Of a stretch of DNA of 64,000 nucleotides, positions 1-11,759 are shown in pieces. Both the position numbers and the translations under genes were made by a program. The notes below the pieces were generated by a model. It searched no databases. It had not been told where the DNA came from and worked only from the letters and a program-made list of their open reading frames with translations. The stretch's first letter is position 1. Each line of letters begins with the position of its first letter. The DNA comes from Trichostrongylus colubriformis (Eukaryota; Nematoda; Chromadorea; Rhabditida; Trichostrongylidae), in contig OZ022261.1 of assembly GCA_963978905.1 (NCBI GenBank), positions 18,895,582-18,959,581 of the forward strand. The letters are read 5' to 3'.

Positions 1-29
1 AATAGCAGCGATAGGGGGAATCCGGAAGA

Positions 30-430
30 ATCATGAATGATTTAGCGATTATGAAGGACGTTGTGCTCAGTAATACTTCGATTAAAAAACGGAAGGAAAT
101 GGCCAAAAGGAATAGATTCCCTGCCCATCGACGATTCTCGACGCGGACGGCTTTTCCATCAAGGGGCGCTCGGGACGAATTTCCATTGGCATGTTGCCAA
201 GTCGTGAACACGAAGGGATGTCCGGAAATACGACAGCACCTAGTATTTTACGGAGTGAGCTTCATGCTAAAACTGAGAAAGCGCGCCGCGATACCTTCAA
301 CCCTGTTGCATCTCCTTCACCGTTAACAGCGTAGTCAACCAGGGATCACGCCGCCTGGAGGCGGGGTCTGTCATCCAAAGGCGTCAGCTGTTAACTGTTC
401 CATCGTTTGTGCAGCTCAGAGGCGCGTTTT
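30..430 (+). repeat. Dispersed repeat R1, copy 1
   Basis: This stretch has two clearly related copies on the opposite strand at about 29385-29875 and 60345-60800. Shared landmarks are a segment reading ggaaatggccaaaa, a run ending gaagggatgtccggaaa, and a GC-rich patch with cgcctggaggcgg. A short reading frame can be opened here and in the 60.7 kb copy, but it is not preserved in the third copy, so I treat it as non-coding repeat. No terminal repeats or target duplication were seen, so the element class is unknown. Confidence 0.6.
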
Positions 431-591
431 TCGACGGGGATTTCGCCCTAAATAGACTTTTCAGGCACATAATTTTCATGTGAGTGACTTCACAAGAGAT
501 TTCATGCTAACCACATTACCCCTAATGCTGTCCGTAAATACTTCCACACCATAAATAAGGCCGACGGAAGGCCAATGTAAAAATGTTTATA

Positions 592-2841
592 TTAGGTAGT
601 CTAAAAAGTCTTTTCGTATTTTTAAATACCGCTTTTTCCCTCAAAACTGCTTTCCACGAAATTTCTTCTGTACATATACAGTGCGTTTCATAATTATAAG
701 GTCACCCTCAAATTTTCGGTTTTCAAGAGAGGCAGCTGACCGAAGATTTTTTTAAATATTTTTTATAGATGCCTCACCACAGAAAACCTTCGTATACTAG
801 TTTTGATAACATTAGCTTTCAGCCCAACATTTTTATGAATATTTTCTCATTTTTGTGCCGTTCCATAATTATAAGGTCACCCCGAAGAAACAGAGAATTT
901 GCTAGAGTTAACAGCGCATGCGAAGGAGCTTATAACCTGTGGCCCTTTCCTGTTTGAGAACGACATTAACAAGCAGATTCGGTGAACTAGAAACTAAATT
1001 TCGGAGAACCTCAACACAGATATTGTTCCAGTCTTCAACGATTGCCTGTTTCGGCAGTTTTGCTTTCCAGAATTGGCAATTATCAGAGTAAATATTTGAG
1101 GTGATGTCTTCTAAATCTCCCTAATAGAACTGAGACCATGACTACATGTTATCTATGGCTGAGCGTGTGTATTTCGGGACTTTAACCGCAATTACGTTGA
1201 ATGACCTACGTGAGCAACAGCATTGCCATACTTTAAGAAGCAATTGTGAAGAGCCGATCGGCTCCAAAAGGCAACTGATTTCTTCGTAGGATCTTCTAGC
1301 AGTCTCTGGAGTCTATTTTGCAGGTGTCGGAGGCAAGGTTCAGTGCAAGCTCACTGCCGAAAAGAACTTAGGCCATCACCCTTCTCCTAAAAAAATTGCC
1401 AAGGCTCCCATAGATTGGCGCACTTCTCAGACCAAGCTAGTACTACCTCTACACGATAGCACCATACAAATAGAATATTTTTAGACTCAAAAATACAATT
1501 CAGATGGTATTACTCGCATGCAGGGTGCAACTCTATGCAAATTCAGTTTTGTTCAGTCCGTGCCCGAGAACAACTTTATGACTCAAAGTCGTGCCGCCTC
1601 AAGGTGTGGTGTAGGCCTCGGAAACTACTTCATTATCTCTTTGGTGATGTTTCGGCTCTTCCTCACTACTGTACGCGCTGTGGTTTCAGACAAGGAATGG
1701 TTCAACTCCAAATAAATCTGCATAATGAAGGAGGTGCTGTAGGAAGTGGTCCCCAAAATCCCTTTCTCGTAAATCACAATGATCTCACGTGGAGTCCAGA
1801 GCATGAAAAACATGTGAAGACACTGAATGACTCCAATGTTATCTTATTGAGCACAGGAAACTCCCGATTTTTTTGGAATTACTTTCAAACTGAGCCTAGC
1901 ACCACGAGAATCCAAAATCTGGGCTTTTTTCTCGGAACATAGCAGCTAGCTCCAAGATGATTGAGCATGTATCACGAAGATGTATTTGGAATGCATATCC
2001 ACCTTCATAGACTTGCTGGGCCTCAACTTTCTTTCTTTTTTTCAAGGTGACCTTATAATTATGAAACGGTGCGAAAACCGAAAAATACTCCTAAAAACAT
2101 AAGGTAAACGCGACTGCATCCAAAAACCGGATACGGGGGTCATTTCAGGTGAGGAGTCCGTCTATGGGACTGAAAAGATTCCTTTATGGGATGTTGTTGA
2201 GAAAACCTAAAATTCAGGGGTGACCTTATAATTATGAAACGCACTGTATATGTAGTACAAGTCCACACGCATCTATAGGTATTGTTGTCTTCCATCTCCC
2301 GGATAACCCTTTTTGGCAAAATAAAAATATCAAAAGTCACTTCATTTTCAAATCCAATTTTTTTTTCTTTGAATGGCGTTAGACAGGGAAAGGAAAAGGT
2401 GATAATCCGATGGAACAAGATCAGGGCTATAAGGCAGCAATTTTTATCCAAGCTCAAAAATTTTTTAAAAGAAAAAATTCAAAAAAAATGTTTACCACTG
2501 GTGAAAAAATGACTCGCCAAAAAATTCTCGAGTTTGGATAGAAATTGCTGCCCCATCCACCTTATAGCCCTCATCTTGCTCCATCGGATTATCACCTTTT
2601 CCTTTCCCTGTCTAGCACCATTCAAAGAAAAAATTTTTTATAATTTTTGTATTGAAAATGAGGTTGACCGTTGATATGTTTATTTTGCCATAAAGGGTTC
2701 TCCGGGAGATGGAAGACAATAATACCTATAGATGCGTGTGGACTTGTACTACATGTGTATGTACAGAAGAGATTGCTGGAAAGCAGTTTGGAGGGAGAAA
2801 GCGGTATTTGAAAATACGAAAAAACTTTTTAGGCTACCCAA
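592..2841. mobile_element. Mariner-derived foldback element, interrupted
   Basis: The ends are inverted repeats beginning TTAGGTAGTCTAAAAAGT on the left and its diverged complement on the right, flanked by TA at 590-591 and 2842-2843. The inverted similarity continues inward for more than 200 bp on each arm. Removing the insertion at 679-2246 leaves about 680 bp. Both inner arms encode the same mariner transposase C-terminal motif (SPDLxPSDYHLF): on the plus strand near 2555-2610 and on the minus strand near 2385-2430. The element is therefore a palindrome made from two mariner 3' ends joined head to head and cannot encode a full transposase. A related copy enters the window at 63726. Confidence 0.8.
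679..2246. mobile_element. Tc1-like element with perfect 28-bp ends and IR/DR layout
   Basis: The two ends are perfect 28-bp inverted repeats starting CAGTGCGTTTCATAATTATA (679-706 and 2219-2246). The element sits between TA dinucleotides at 677-678 and 2247-2248, inside the left arm of the mariner foldback. A second internal copy of the end sequence lies at 858-881 and 2046-2069, about 175 bp in from each end, which is the inverted-repeat/direct-repeat arrangement known from several Tc1-type elements. The 1568-bp length fits an autonomous element, but I found no frame with convincing transposase motifs; the longest frame (1535-1942, plus) is not recognisable. It is a non-autonomous or badly decayed copy. 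The perfect termini point to recent mobility. Confidence 0.88.
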
Positions 2842-2843
2842 TA

Positions 2844-5800
2844 TATATGTAAATACGCAATTGAAAATGCCATAATGCGCGTGTAAAAAGTTAGGATTAT
2901 AAAGTCCATAAACATTATATATGGAGCCATAAGGCAAAGTGGTCCGTCGAGGGCATAGATTACGAAATTTGTGGACAGCCTCGATGGTCATGTAAACAAG
3001 TACAACACTGTTTTTGGTCTCTATAAAAATCTCTTGAGTTAGATATCATTGAAAGGAACCTCACTCCTCACATAAGTTCCAGGGCTTAACACATACACTG
3101 GTGGCTTTGAGCCAAGTGTATCCCGATTCAATCTCGACTAAAACGGTTTTCCGCTTCCCTTGTTACATACTCACTGCTTAAATAAATCTATTTTACCCGA
3201 AGTTTAAAGTGTGCCCTTTTGGACGGACCTGTCACACTTGCCTTCTCTAACCATACCTCATTTCCATTAACTTCTAGTGGAAAAGGCGTCCGAAGGCTTC
3301 AAAGAAGTTAGACGACAGCAACCGATCTGCTCAGCTGGAGTCAGTACAAGCTCAGCGAGCGGGCATAAGCTATTCAAAACCCTTCTGTACTCTGAGCTGG
3401 TCCAGAAAAGAAAACTCCGGCTGATAACCAGAAGCGGAAACGAATAGGAAGAACACAATCAATAAACCACCAAGACAGGTTGGGAAATCACGTCCAAGGA
3501 CAATTTTTTTCATTTGGCACACCTACTTATGAGCGTAAATGGTGTCTTAAGAAATACCGGAAAAGGTAAAGGTGGCAGATTGTGGAACAAGAAAGTAGGG
3601 GCGCTCAGCAATGTACAGTAGAGAGAGAACGGGACAAAACGGCGAAACATCCGAGAATTAGAAACCCGAGAAACCCCTTTCTCTCTCGCACCCCTCTGCG
3701 CTACTAGACGGGATAGAATGCAGACGGGCGGAGAAGCTGAATAAGCCGGTCGTGAACGTTGTTCCGCCTTCTCCGGCAACTCGCCCGGCTGCAGAACTGG
3801 AGGACGACAGGTCGTGCTGCAGGACCGTTACAAGTCCCCAAGCCGAGCTTTTTCAATGCGAGTTTCGCCACACACCGTCTTTTCTTAAGTAGTGGGTTTG
3901 TTTCCAGGAAACATGAACTCACATTTCTCAGTTTCCTTTACCCCCTCCGCTACCTTTTAGTCTCGATGACGTAATGAATAGGGGCGATGTTCGCAAGGCA
4001 GAAGTAGGAGTCGGAAAAAACATGGAAGAGCTTGGGTTTTTTCAAAAATGAGTTGTTGAGTGCTACGAAGTTGCATACTAGCAAGCTGTAACAGCTCTTA
4101 CTGGGACTTTTGATTGATAATTGTTGGCTGCAAATATTTATGCGTAGCGATCAAAGAGCACGTGACAGACACCACCGAGAAACCGAATAAAGTACAGAAT
4201 GATATTCATGAAGTCCTACAAAATGGTTTCAAGACAGCCGTTCAATGATCGGCCTGAGAGTTGACGTTAATGAAAGGTCCGGAGTACTGAGTGAAAAAAC
4301 ACCTTGGGGCTTGTTGGAAGTTTATTCTGCAAAGTGGATCTATAAAATTACATGTCAGGTACCAGGTTATTGGCAAATGGACAGGAGAAGGTTTTTTGGC
4401 CATCCTCAAGTTGTGTTGGAATGCGAACTAGCGAACTCGCTGAGGATATTGATAGAGGGACTCAGTGTTGAATTGAGTTCAAAGCAATCAGAGGCGGGGC
4501 CCCTAATGAACTTATAGCGGGCACATCATACAATCGTCACAATCAAATGCAACTCGATGACAAGCCTCTCGAGCGGAGCGGTTCCGTCCCTAGTCCCCTT
4601 CCAATCCGAATTTGTCATTTTCAGGGAAGAAAAGAAAAAAGTTGGAGTAACAGCAAGGTTGTAGAAAACACTCTTTGCAGACTTTTACTATACGCGCCGC
4701 CTCTGAAATATGCAGAAGTGTAAAGGTATTGAACTTATGGATGGAATTCCTCACTGGAACGAATTGAGAGCGAGGTGCTCAATAACCTTATTGGCACTAC
4801 GGACTTCGGCTTGGCCACCACAGACCAGCAATGGGTGGAGAAAGTTGACTCCGCTGACGAGCGGTTTCACACATTGTGCCTACCGCTTCTTTGATATTAT
4901 GTGAATTTGATATTATTCAATCTTTTTACCGGTAATGTAAAATCGTGAATGAAAATTTGCAAGCTTCTGAACGCCAAAATGTGAAGAATTGCTCTAGAGG
5001 ACCCATAAAAATTCATTCAATGTCATCGCAATGTATGTATAAGGGATCGTACACTGGAGATGAAGTTCTTGTGTTATTCATATATTTATGTTGTATTTGC
5101 TTTTTAGCAGCCACGTATGCAAAGTTTCACGCGAAAAACCTTTTGGTTTGCATAAGAACAAGAAGAAGTTCTTGGCCTTTTTCGCATTCCTGTTCATCTA
5201 CTTCATCTTGTAGAATGATGTTGAGAGGAAGTAGATTCATGGAATGTTTGCGGACGTTCGTTAGCTAAATATGTGTATTCCATTCACAACATTGACATTT
5301 CCGCCCCTACTATCAACACTATCCCACAGCCAAATGTCCAGTATGTCTTAATCATTTCACAAGTAACCCAGGATCAGGCATGGATTGAGGAATCGTCGAA
5401 GGGTGTCGTATTACAGCTTGGAAAGGGGGGAGGGAATCATTTGAAATTTTTGTCGTTTATTCCTAGGCGACGAGCCTAATCCTGAATAATTTCTAGAGCG
5501 ATGAATCGATCTCTGACAAAGGTTCAAACGATAATCGTTCTCAATTATTGGTAGCAATATCATGATTATCGAGCGACTGATTGAAGACCTTCTTTGGAAG
5601 GCGGCTTAGGTACATACACGAGCTTGTAGCGTCGGCAACGTCGCCCGTAGAAAAAGTCGTATGTTATTACCAAAAAATTGTCTCATCATCATGCTTGACC
5701 CGCACCATCCTATCAGATGGCTATATCCTTATAGATCTCTTCCCTAACTGTTCCTAGAAGACACTTAGATGGCCGAAATGAATCGAATCAATCATAGTCA

Positions 5801-6136
5801 CACAGAAACTAGAACCAGCCACAAAAATAAAGATTGCGCTTCTTACGACGTCCAAGTTATGTACTAGAGTAGGAAAAACAAAAATAGACCGAAGTGGCCA
5901 TCATTCACTTCAGTAGCAGCTTTCAGTAAGTAGAATGAATCGCCGCGAGCACATAAGACAGCATAGAGAAGTAGTGATCCTAGAAACGCGTAACAAAAAA
6001 AGCCACTAACGTTTGGGCTGTGGTCACACCAAGCACATTGTGACATCGATATCAATGGCTTTTCGCTGATAGACCTCAGTTGGAGCACTTAGCGGGGTAC
6101 TCAAAAGTTAACAGCTGGTACTGTACCGACAAAGTA
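2844..6136. other. Gene-free stretch, nothing recognised
   Basis: Short frames occur on both strands (for example 3510-3779 minus, 4245-4517 plus, 4945-5268 plus), but none carries a motif I recognise or a supported splice structure. No long inverted or tandem repeat was seen. Confidence 0.4.
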
Positions 6137-7015
6137 TTAAGTTGTCCCAAAAGTCTTGTAGGATTTCCTTTCGATCATCACTTTTTAATGTTATTTCATT
6201 CAGCAAACAACAATTAGGCAACAAAGTATTCACCATTGTTATCAACAACACTCTGCCCCCTCATAGATAGATCGCTGATTCCCTCCTCCTGGAGCTCTGG
6301 GTTCTGAGAGTCGAAGAAATCAGCGATCGCCCCTGCAATCAAGCCATAACCAACGAATCTTCTCTTGGCCGGAAGGATTTCAGAGTATGGGAAAGCTGAT
6401 AGTCAGAAGAAGCAATGTCTGGATAGTATGGCGGGTGGCCAAGACGTCCCAGCCGAGCTACTGTAGCTTGCCCTGAGTACTCTTTGCGACGTGGGAGCGG
6501 GTGCTGTCATGAAGGAGGGTCACCGCGAAGCTTCTCCTGCGCTTTCCGCGAAAAGCGACGGCGAGCTGCTGGAGCTGGAGGGCGCAGTGGTTGCTGTCTC
6601 GCCTTGTGCCAGCATCTCGTGGAAAAGCCTTCTTTCCGCGTCCCAAGCAGCACAGTCCGAGTGTTGTTTGCCTTACATGTCGATCTCGCCGTTGCTGAAG
6701 CTGACGAACCAGCGGTGCACGGTCTCGCAGCTTACACATCCCTTGCCCAGTGCAGCGTTGATAGAGTTGCAAACCTCCGTCGCATTAGTGCCGAGAGACC
6801 ACTCATACACAGTAGATGACATCTCGTGTTGGGTGGGTATCGACTACGGGCAATATTGCTTTTTTCCACGGAACCAGGCTGGTCAATAAATGCTTCGTTC
6901 AAAAGCTTGGAAAAAAATGTCCCACCTTATTTCTGAACCGCCTAGATTTGTTTCGAAGTAAACTGGAGTCGTTGTTGTTTTTGGATAATCCTACAAGTCT
7001 ATTGGGACAACCTAT
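6137..7015 (-). mobile_element. Decayed mariner element, internally deleted
   Basis: The terminal inverted repeats (TTAAGTTGTCCCAAAAGTCT on the left, diverged complement ending at 7015) are flanked by TA at 6135-6136 and 7016-7017. Read on the minus strand, the inside carries two pieces of a mariner transposase. Around 6700-6815 there is a helix-turn-helix-like piece with ETVHRWF. Around 6440-6510 there is the second catalytic-Asp region (LLHDSTRSHVAKSTQGKL), where the usual Asn-Ala-Arg-Pro-His surroundings are partly altered. Stop codons and frameshifts separate the pieces. At 879 bp it is about 400 bp shorter than a normal mariner, so internal sequence is missing. Confidence 0.8.
6450..6830 (-). 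pseudogene. Mariner transposase remnant
   Basis: Minus-strand fragments of a mariner transposase inside the 6137-7015 element. The N-terminal DNA-binding part and the block around the second catalytic aspartate survive in different frames. The first-Asp region and most of the C-terminus are missing or unreadable. It cannot make an active enzyme. Confidence 0.7.
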
Positions 7016-7041
7016 TAAGATCCAAAGTTCTCCCTCTCCCG

Positions 7042-7060
7042 CCCCCCCCCCCCCCCCCCC
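7042..7060 (+). repeat. Poly-C run (19 C)
   Basis: Uninterrupted run of 19 cytosines. It lies just outside the right end of the decayed mariner. Such runs are assembly-sensitive and their length may not be exact. Confidence 0.95.
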
Positions 7061-7079
7061 ACAACTTTTGTTTTAGTGA

Positions 7080-9040
7080 GAATTCATCTTAGGAGAAGCT
7101 ATAAAAGGTGCAGACTGCTAGTCACCCAAGAGCTGTTAGATAGGCCAATTTCGAAAACAGGAGGTGGCAATTTTGGCCTGGGTAAGATCTACCGTAACGA
7201 TTGCAGTTCGTGAGATTGCAGACACTACACACGCGACACCTTGTAAAAAAGACGTGGAATGTTATTTCAGTGGTTTTTTTATCACGAACACCTTTTTTCT
7301 AACCCGTGCGCTTATCCCATTCATTGTTTCACTTGATGGTTGCTGTTTTGTTGTTCATGTATTTCACACCATCACGAATAAATGAAATACACCCTACGAG
7401 ACAACAAATGACATATTCCAAAGCGAGCAACGCGGGACGGTGATATTGCAGTTCGCAGACCCCAACTTCGCTCATTTGAATTCGTGTTCCTTTACCGATT
7501 ATACTCCAATTACCGGAGCTTTTAACCTCGATGCTCGCATCGAAACGATTATGTCCTCCCACTTTTCTCTTCTCCTGACCCCTCCCGGGTCCTTTCAAAA
7601 CGAGAAGCCCTACGGTAGGACCGATTCTATGCCATCGATGATATTGTTGCCTACTTTGAGAATAGGTGTCTGAGAAGACAGCTGAGCTTCACCAGGCTGC
7701 CTCACTTTCCAGCTCAACAAAGGCATGGCAGATACGTTGAAAAAACTCTCGTCTTTCGACTGCTCTGCCCTGTACAGTGAGGGAAACCTATGAAATAATA
7801 CTGATAGTACGTAATCGTAACAGGTATAAGCGTGCTAGTACCTATGTGAATTAGGGATTGTGTCATTCTGTACCATGTACTTTTACAACATATTAGTCGT
7901 CATTTGAAGATTTGACCTCGTTGATGTTTGCATTGCTATTACCGATTTCCCGCACGCGATTTGGCTTGCTCTAGGCATTCTCTATATCTGCGCTTATCCG
8001 TCCATTTACTATACCCTTACTTATTTTCCTTGCCATTCCCTTCCTCGATGAAGAATACATAGACTGGAAAGTCTGTTACGCGACTGGTACGTTAACAATG
8101 TCGTCGTTGCAGCTTACGAGATGTCCCTTGTTGCTCTTTACCCAGAGAGAAAGATCCATTATCTCATAGACGTCTGGCCTATAGAGTCGTGACTATCTCA
8201 ACATAAATTTAGTTCACCAAGTACCGTCCAGAAATTCAGTAAGGCCGCGGTCGTACTTTGCGATGCCGGCGGAGGGCGTGGCTGCGTATATCTGCGTCTC
8301 CGCCTATGCCACCCTGCCTCGTTGCCTGCGTCATCTCTGCACCATCTCCATGCCATTCTCCCTCGCTGCCTGTGAACGCAGCCACGCCCTGCCTGCGGTG
8401 AGTATAACCGCGGCCTAATCGTATGCGAACGTGTAACGCGAAGTATTGTGATTTATTCCGTAATATTCTAAATGACAAAGACTAAACATACGATATCTCC
8501 CATGTGGGTGAAGAGGGCAATGGTTCTCAAATGTACAGCACAATGGGGAGTGTTCGTTGAATTCACGAAGAACAGTTCAAAGAAGGGTGGGGTGATACCC
8601 GAATCGAAACGGAGAGACGATCAAACGAAAACGAGATATGGAAAACTAGGAGTACTGCAATGCACGCGGCTCGCGCGTCCTTACAAAGAAGGAACGGACA
8701 GAAGAAGGAACTAGGAAAAGTAGCCAAAAGCAGAAGCAAGCACGCGGATGCACATGATCGTAAATGGATCTGTGCAGGAATATTCCCTGAGAAGGAAATC
8801 AATTTTGCTGTGATACAGTGGCGTAAATCCAATGGCATCCGATCATTCCATCCTTGGAGTCATGCAGCAAATCGTTCATCTCTTTGGGACTCAGATGGTT
8901 GATGGGGCGATCGAAGATACGTGCAGCTATCACTAGAGGAATCTCCTAAAAAGTATCTATTGCTTTCTATGATGACGATCTGAAGGCTGTTCTAAATAAA
9001 GCATAGCTAAATGGAAGCGAAGCACATTTGATTGCCGATT
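7080..9040. other. Region downstream of gene 1; one small foldback
   Basis: No gene recognised. A GC-rich inverted repeat lies at about 8242-8422: arms beginning ggccgcggt on each side with the shared block agggcgtggctgcgt, and a pyrimidine-rich centre. Otherwise only short frames without motifs. Confidence 0.4.
8242..8422. repeat. Small GC-rich foldback (MITE-like)
   Basis: Imperfect inverted repeat with arms of about 45-50 bp. Both arms share ggccgcgg and agggcgtggctgcgt. No transposase and no clear target duplication. Similar GC-rich foldbacks occur at 24753-24970, 30398-30557 and 53655-53825. Confidence 0.65.
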
Positions 9041-9044
9041 TATT
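9039..9044 (-). terminator. Poly(A) signal overlapping the stop codon of gene 1
   Basis: On the minus strand the stop codon TGA (9046-9044) runs directly into AATAAA, whose first A is the last base of the stop (TGAATAAA). This supports the last exon and its stop. Confidence 0.6.
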
Positions 9045-11746
9045 CAATGTGTACACATTTCCTTCATTTTTTCTTGGTTCTTGAAATAAAAAATGTTAAC
9101 CGCAATTTTTTGCCTAGCGTTCCGTGCTTGTAGTCTATGGACTAAGAAATCCATTTCAATTCCATATTCAGACCCACTCACCCCAGATCTGGCACGAGAG
9201 CTGACGAAAAGATCCCAGAGTTGTTCGGCACGGCTGGCGTTCTGAAGCGCATCATTTCTTGAGTGCAAATTCAACCAGTTTTCATGTTTTTCATCGATTT
9301 ACCTCCGAAGTCTCAAATTAGAGATAGAAAACTGGTGACGAACCTGATCTAAGAAAGGCAGAAGTTCATTCTTGGTGGGCAAGCAAACTTTCAAGGAAAG
9401 ATCTGTGTAGCTGCCAGCTGGAAGGCCCTGAATCACAACCCTTCGACGATCAGAGAAAAATAGTAATAAGAATAGTCTAAGAAATAAAAAGAAAGATAAA
9501 AACAGCACAGTAGAATAAGCGGAAGGTGGCGCTGTTCCCTCGTAAACTTTTGCCCTTCGAGCTAGCTTTACTTCTATGCTGACCGTATATCAGACCATTA
9601 TCAGGTCCTTGATAATTCTCATCCAATATGTAAAAGCTTGAAGAGCAATCATTGCGTTCGAACGTTGGGTAAAACATCATGTGTCCGTGAAGGAGTGAGG
9701 TTGTGAGCGATTGATTATATAATAAATAGTTTCTGACATTGATCGCAACTGTACCTGACTGGAACATTGAGCCGGTTTGTTGCCTTGGAAGATTTGCACG
9801 AAATTCTTCAGCGAACCGCCCATTGTTTGACAGATATCGCAGTGAACACTGAATAAGAATTTGGATACTCGTCAATCCTTTGTTGAACGTTTGATGTTTG
9901 GTTTTTGTCATAAGCATTCGGGAACTCTTGTGATCATCACGAACCATGATCCGATTCCACCACATCCGTTACTATCGGCATTCACGCATCTCTCCGGCTT
10001 TCCATGGATTCCGATACGCGTCTCCAGATGAACGTAGTACTTTTTGGATCCATTCAGGCCAGGTGGAAATACCTGCAACGATACTCAGCGGTTGGTGTAT
10101 GGCCGGCATGGAGAAAATCAAAGATCAATCGAATTAGTGCAAATCATTGACGTTTATTTTTACTCGTCCACTGAAAAAAAACGCTTCCGGAAACTACATA
10201 AAGACTCACCTCCACTTTGCCTCCGCTCATTCGGAAGCATTTGTGACCCTGTGCATTGGTCTCTTCGTGGAATTCAACCCCAGCCGTTTTGTATGAGGGG
10301 AATTTGATGAGAAGATTTTCCTTTTTCGGTCCTGAAATCGATGAACTTGAAGCAATGTTATTTATGAGTGTGGTCTTGCGGTGATCATGCTGTGTCTTAT
10401 GAATGACCAGCCCTAGCCTGCAGTAGAACGAGCCGATTCGATCAAGCATTTGAGCGAATCTGGAATCGAGCGACTTCGCAATGGCGCAATCCTGTTTCGA
10501 GGTCACGCACTAATGCTTTGTATTGATGGGTCACTTCACAGTGCTGATTGAAAAACTCATGCTGACAAATTGCCCTCTTGTGAGTGAATTCAACCGCAAC
10601 AACCTCAGTTTCGGCGTGATTGTTACTTCATCGACGACAACTATCACCGCGAAACTGTCAAGACAGCAGAGCTAATCAATAACTTGTGAGAACGAACATC
10701 AGTTTCACCCAAAGAGTCATTTATAAGGGGACGATGCCACGTTTAAGAGAACAGTGCGCTGATCATTCCATCTTTTTTGTCACGGATGATGATCCATGAA
10801 ACAGTGACATCAGCAACAGTCATTAATCAGGATCCTCTCCGTCGCCGTGCGCAAGCCGTTGACGATCAGCAAAAGATCATTTGAAGTAGGAAGAATCTCA
10901 TTTAATGCAGTGATAGCATATCCTGAAAACTTACCTTGGCAGAAAAACTCGTCCAAACCGATCAATGGATTCATAGCAATCCTCATGTTTGGATGAATCA
11001 ATTCAACTTGTGGAGGTGATGACTCCTGTTAGCCATCCATCACGAATAACCACCCATACCATAGTACAGCCCTCATTCCACGGATGTTCAATGCCCCCCC
11101 CCCCCCCTCCCGGATACAAATGTTTCATTAAGATGGTCAGAAAAAGCATTAACAGGCTCAGCTTACATAGCAGTGATTGCTTTTCCCAAAACTCAGATCC
11201 CCTCTCTCTCTTCCTGTCCCCTACTACCGCAATGACGTTCGATAAGTAATAAGACTGTTGCTACCACAATGCAGATTGTACTTATGACGAATTTCCAACC
11301 GTGAAGTGAACTTGGAATGAGAGACGCGTAGACACGCAGAAAAAGAGAACCGTGACGCTTCAACAGAGACGATCGGGGGTCCAGTGATAGTACAATATTT
11401 TCTGAATAGAGTGGATGTGTTTGAAACGGGGTAAGACACCATAAACAGTACACGCTGTCGAGGCCATTACTGTGAGAGTATAGTCCGAGAAAAGGGTGTC
11501 AGAAGGTAGTTTCTGCGGTGCTTGTATAAGTATTACGCAAGATCGAAGACAATACGTGTCTGTAGAGAAGTGGCTTCTCCACAGAAAGGAATGATGGAAA
11601 CGAGCGTAATGATGATCACCTGAGCTTGCGGAGCATGGGAAGTGCCTCTCGATACGAACGGAAATTTCGGCGCCGAACGTTGATTGAGGTAAGAAGACAG
11701 CGATGAGGAGAAGAGCAAGAGGAACGAGGTGTCGCACCATGTTCAT
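9044..11746 (-). CDS. Secreted GM2-activator-like lipid-binding protein (gene 1)
   Basis: Six exons on the minus strand: 11746-11620, 10331-10210, 10072-9945, 9848-9755, 9427-9344 and 9241-9044. All introns are GT..AG, phases 1, 0, 2, 0, 0, and the joined frame is 250 aa. Residues 1-26 form a signal peptide (hydrophobic core LALLLIAVFL). The mature part has cysteines at about 38, 74, 112, 120, 126, 129, 132, 154 and 172, with GCGGIGSCVHCDIC at 119-132; the TGT of Cys126 is created by the exon 3/4 junction. Then follow GLPAGSYTDL (158-167) and a helical C-terminal region. Order of motifs (xGSCxxxxC, then Gly-x-Tyr, then a Pro/Leu-rich tail) resembles GM2-activator proteins, which bind glycolipids; the function is inferred from that resemblance. 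Gene 2 (30671-34387) is a paralogue. A good alternative donor lies inside the last exon near 9173, so the C-terminus may be shorter. Intron 1 contains a 14-C run (11094-11107). Confidence 0.8.
11094..11107 (+). repeat. Poly-C run (14 C) in intron 1 of gene 1
   Basis: Uninterrupted run of 14 cytosines, followed by t and more C. It lies within the long first intron of gene 1. Confidence 0.9.
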
Positions 11747-11756
11747 CGTATCACTA

Positions 11757-11759
11757 CTG
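11757..11759 (-). promoter_or_regulatory. Likely trans-splice acceptor of gene 1
   Basis: On the minus strand the sequence aatcttccag ends 10 bases before the start codon at 11746. No upstream coding exon is visible, so this AG is best explained as a spliced-leader acceptor. An unseen 5' non-coding exon is the alternative. Confidence 0.5.

Noticed and set aside
1535..1942. 135-codon frame inside the Tc1-like element as a transposase
   Set aside because: No catalytic blocks or DNA-binding motif could be recognised; a faint WSPEH match is not enough.
7030..7062. CRISPR-like or regulatory meaning of the poly-C region
   Set aside because: Simple homopolymer; no spaced repeats, and the organism is a eukaryote.
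9477..9965. 162-codon continuous minus-strand frame as a single-exon gene
   Set aside because: It overlaps exons 3 and 4 of gene 1 in another frame; the spliced model is better supported by the paralogue.
10935..11025. A possible extra exon in intron 1 of gene 1, with ctaacag acceptor and GTAAGT donor
   Set aside because: Its phases (0 in, 1 out) do not fit between the phase-1 ends of exons 1 and 2, and gene 2 has no counterpart.
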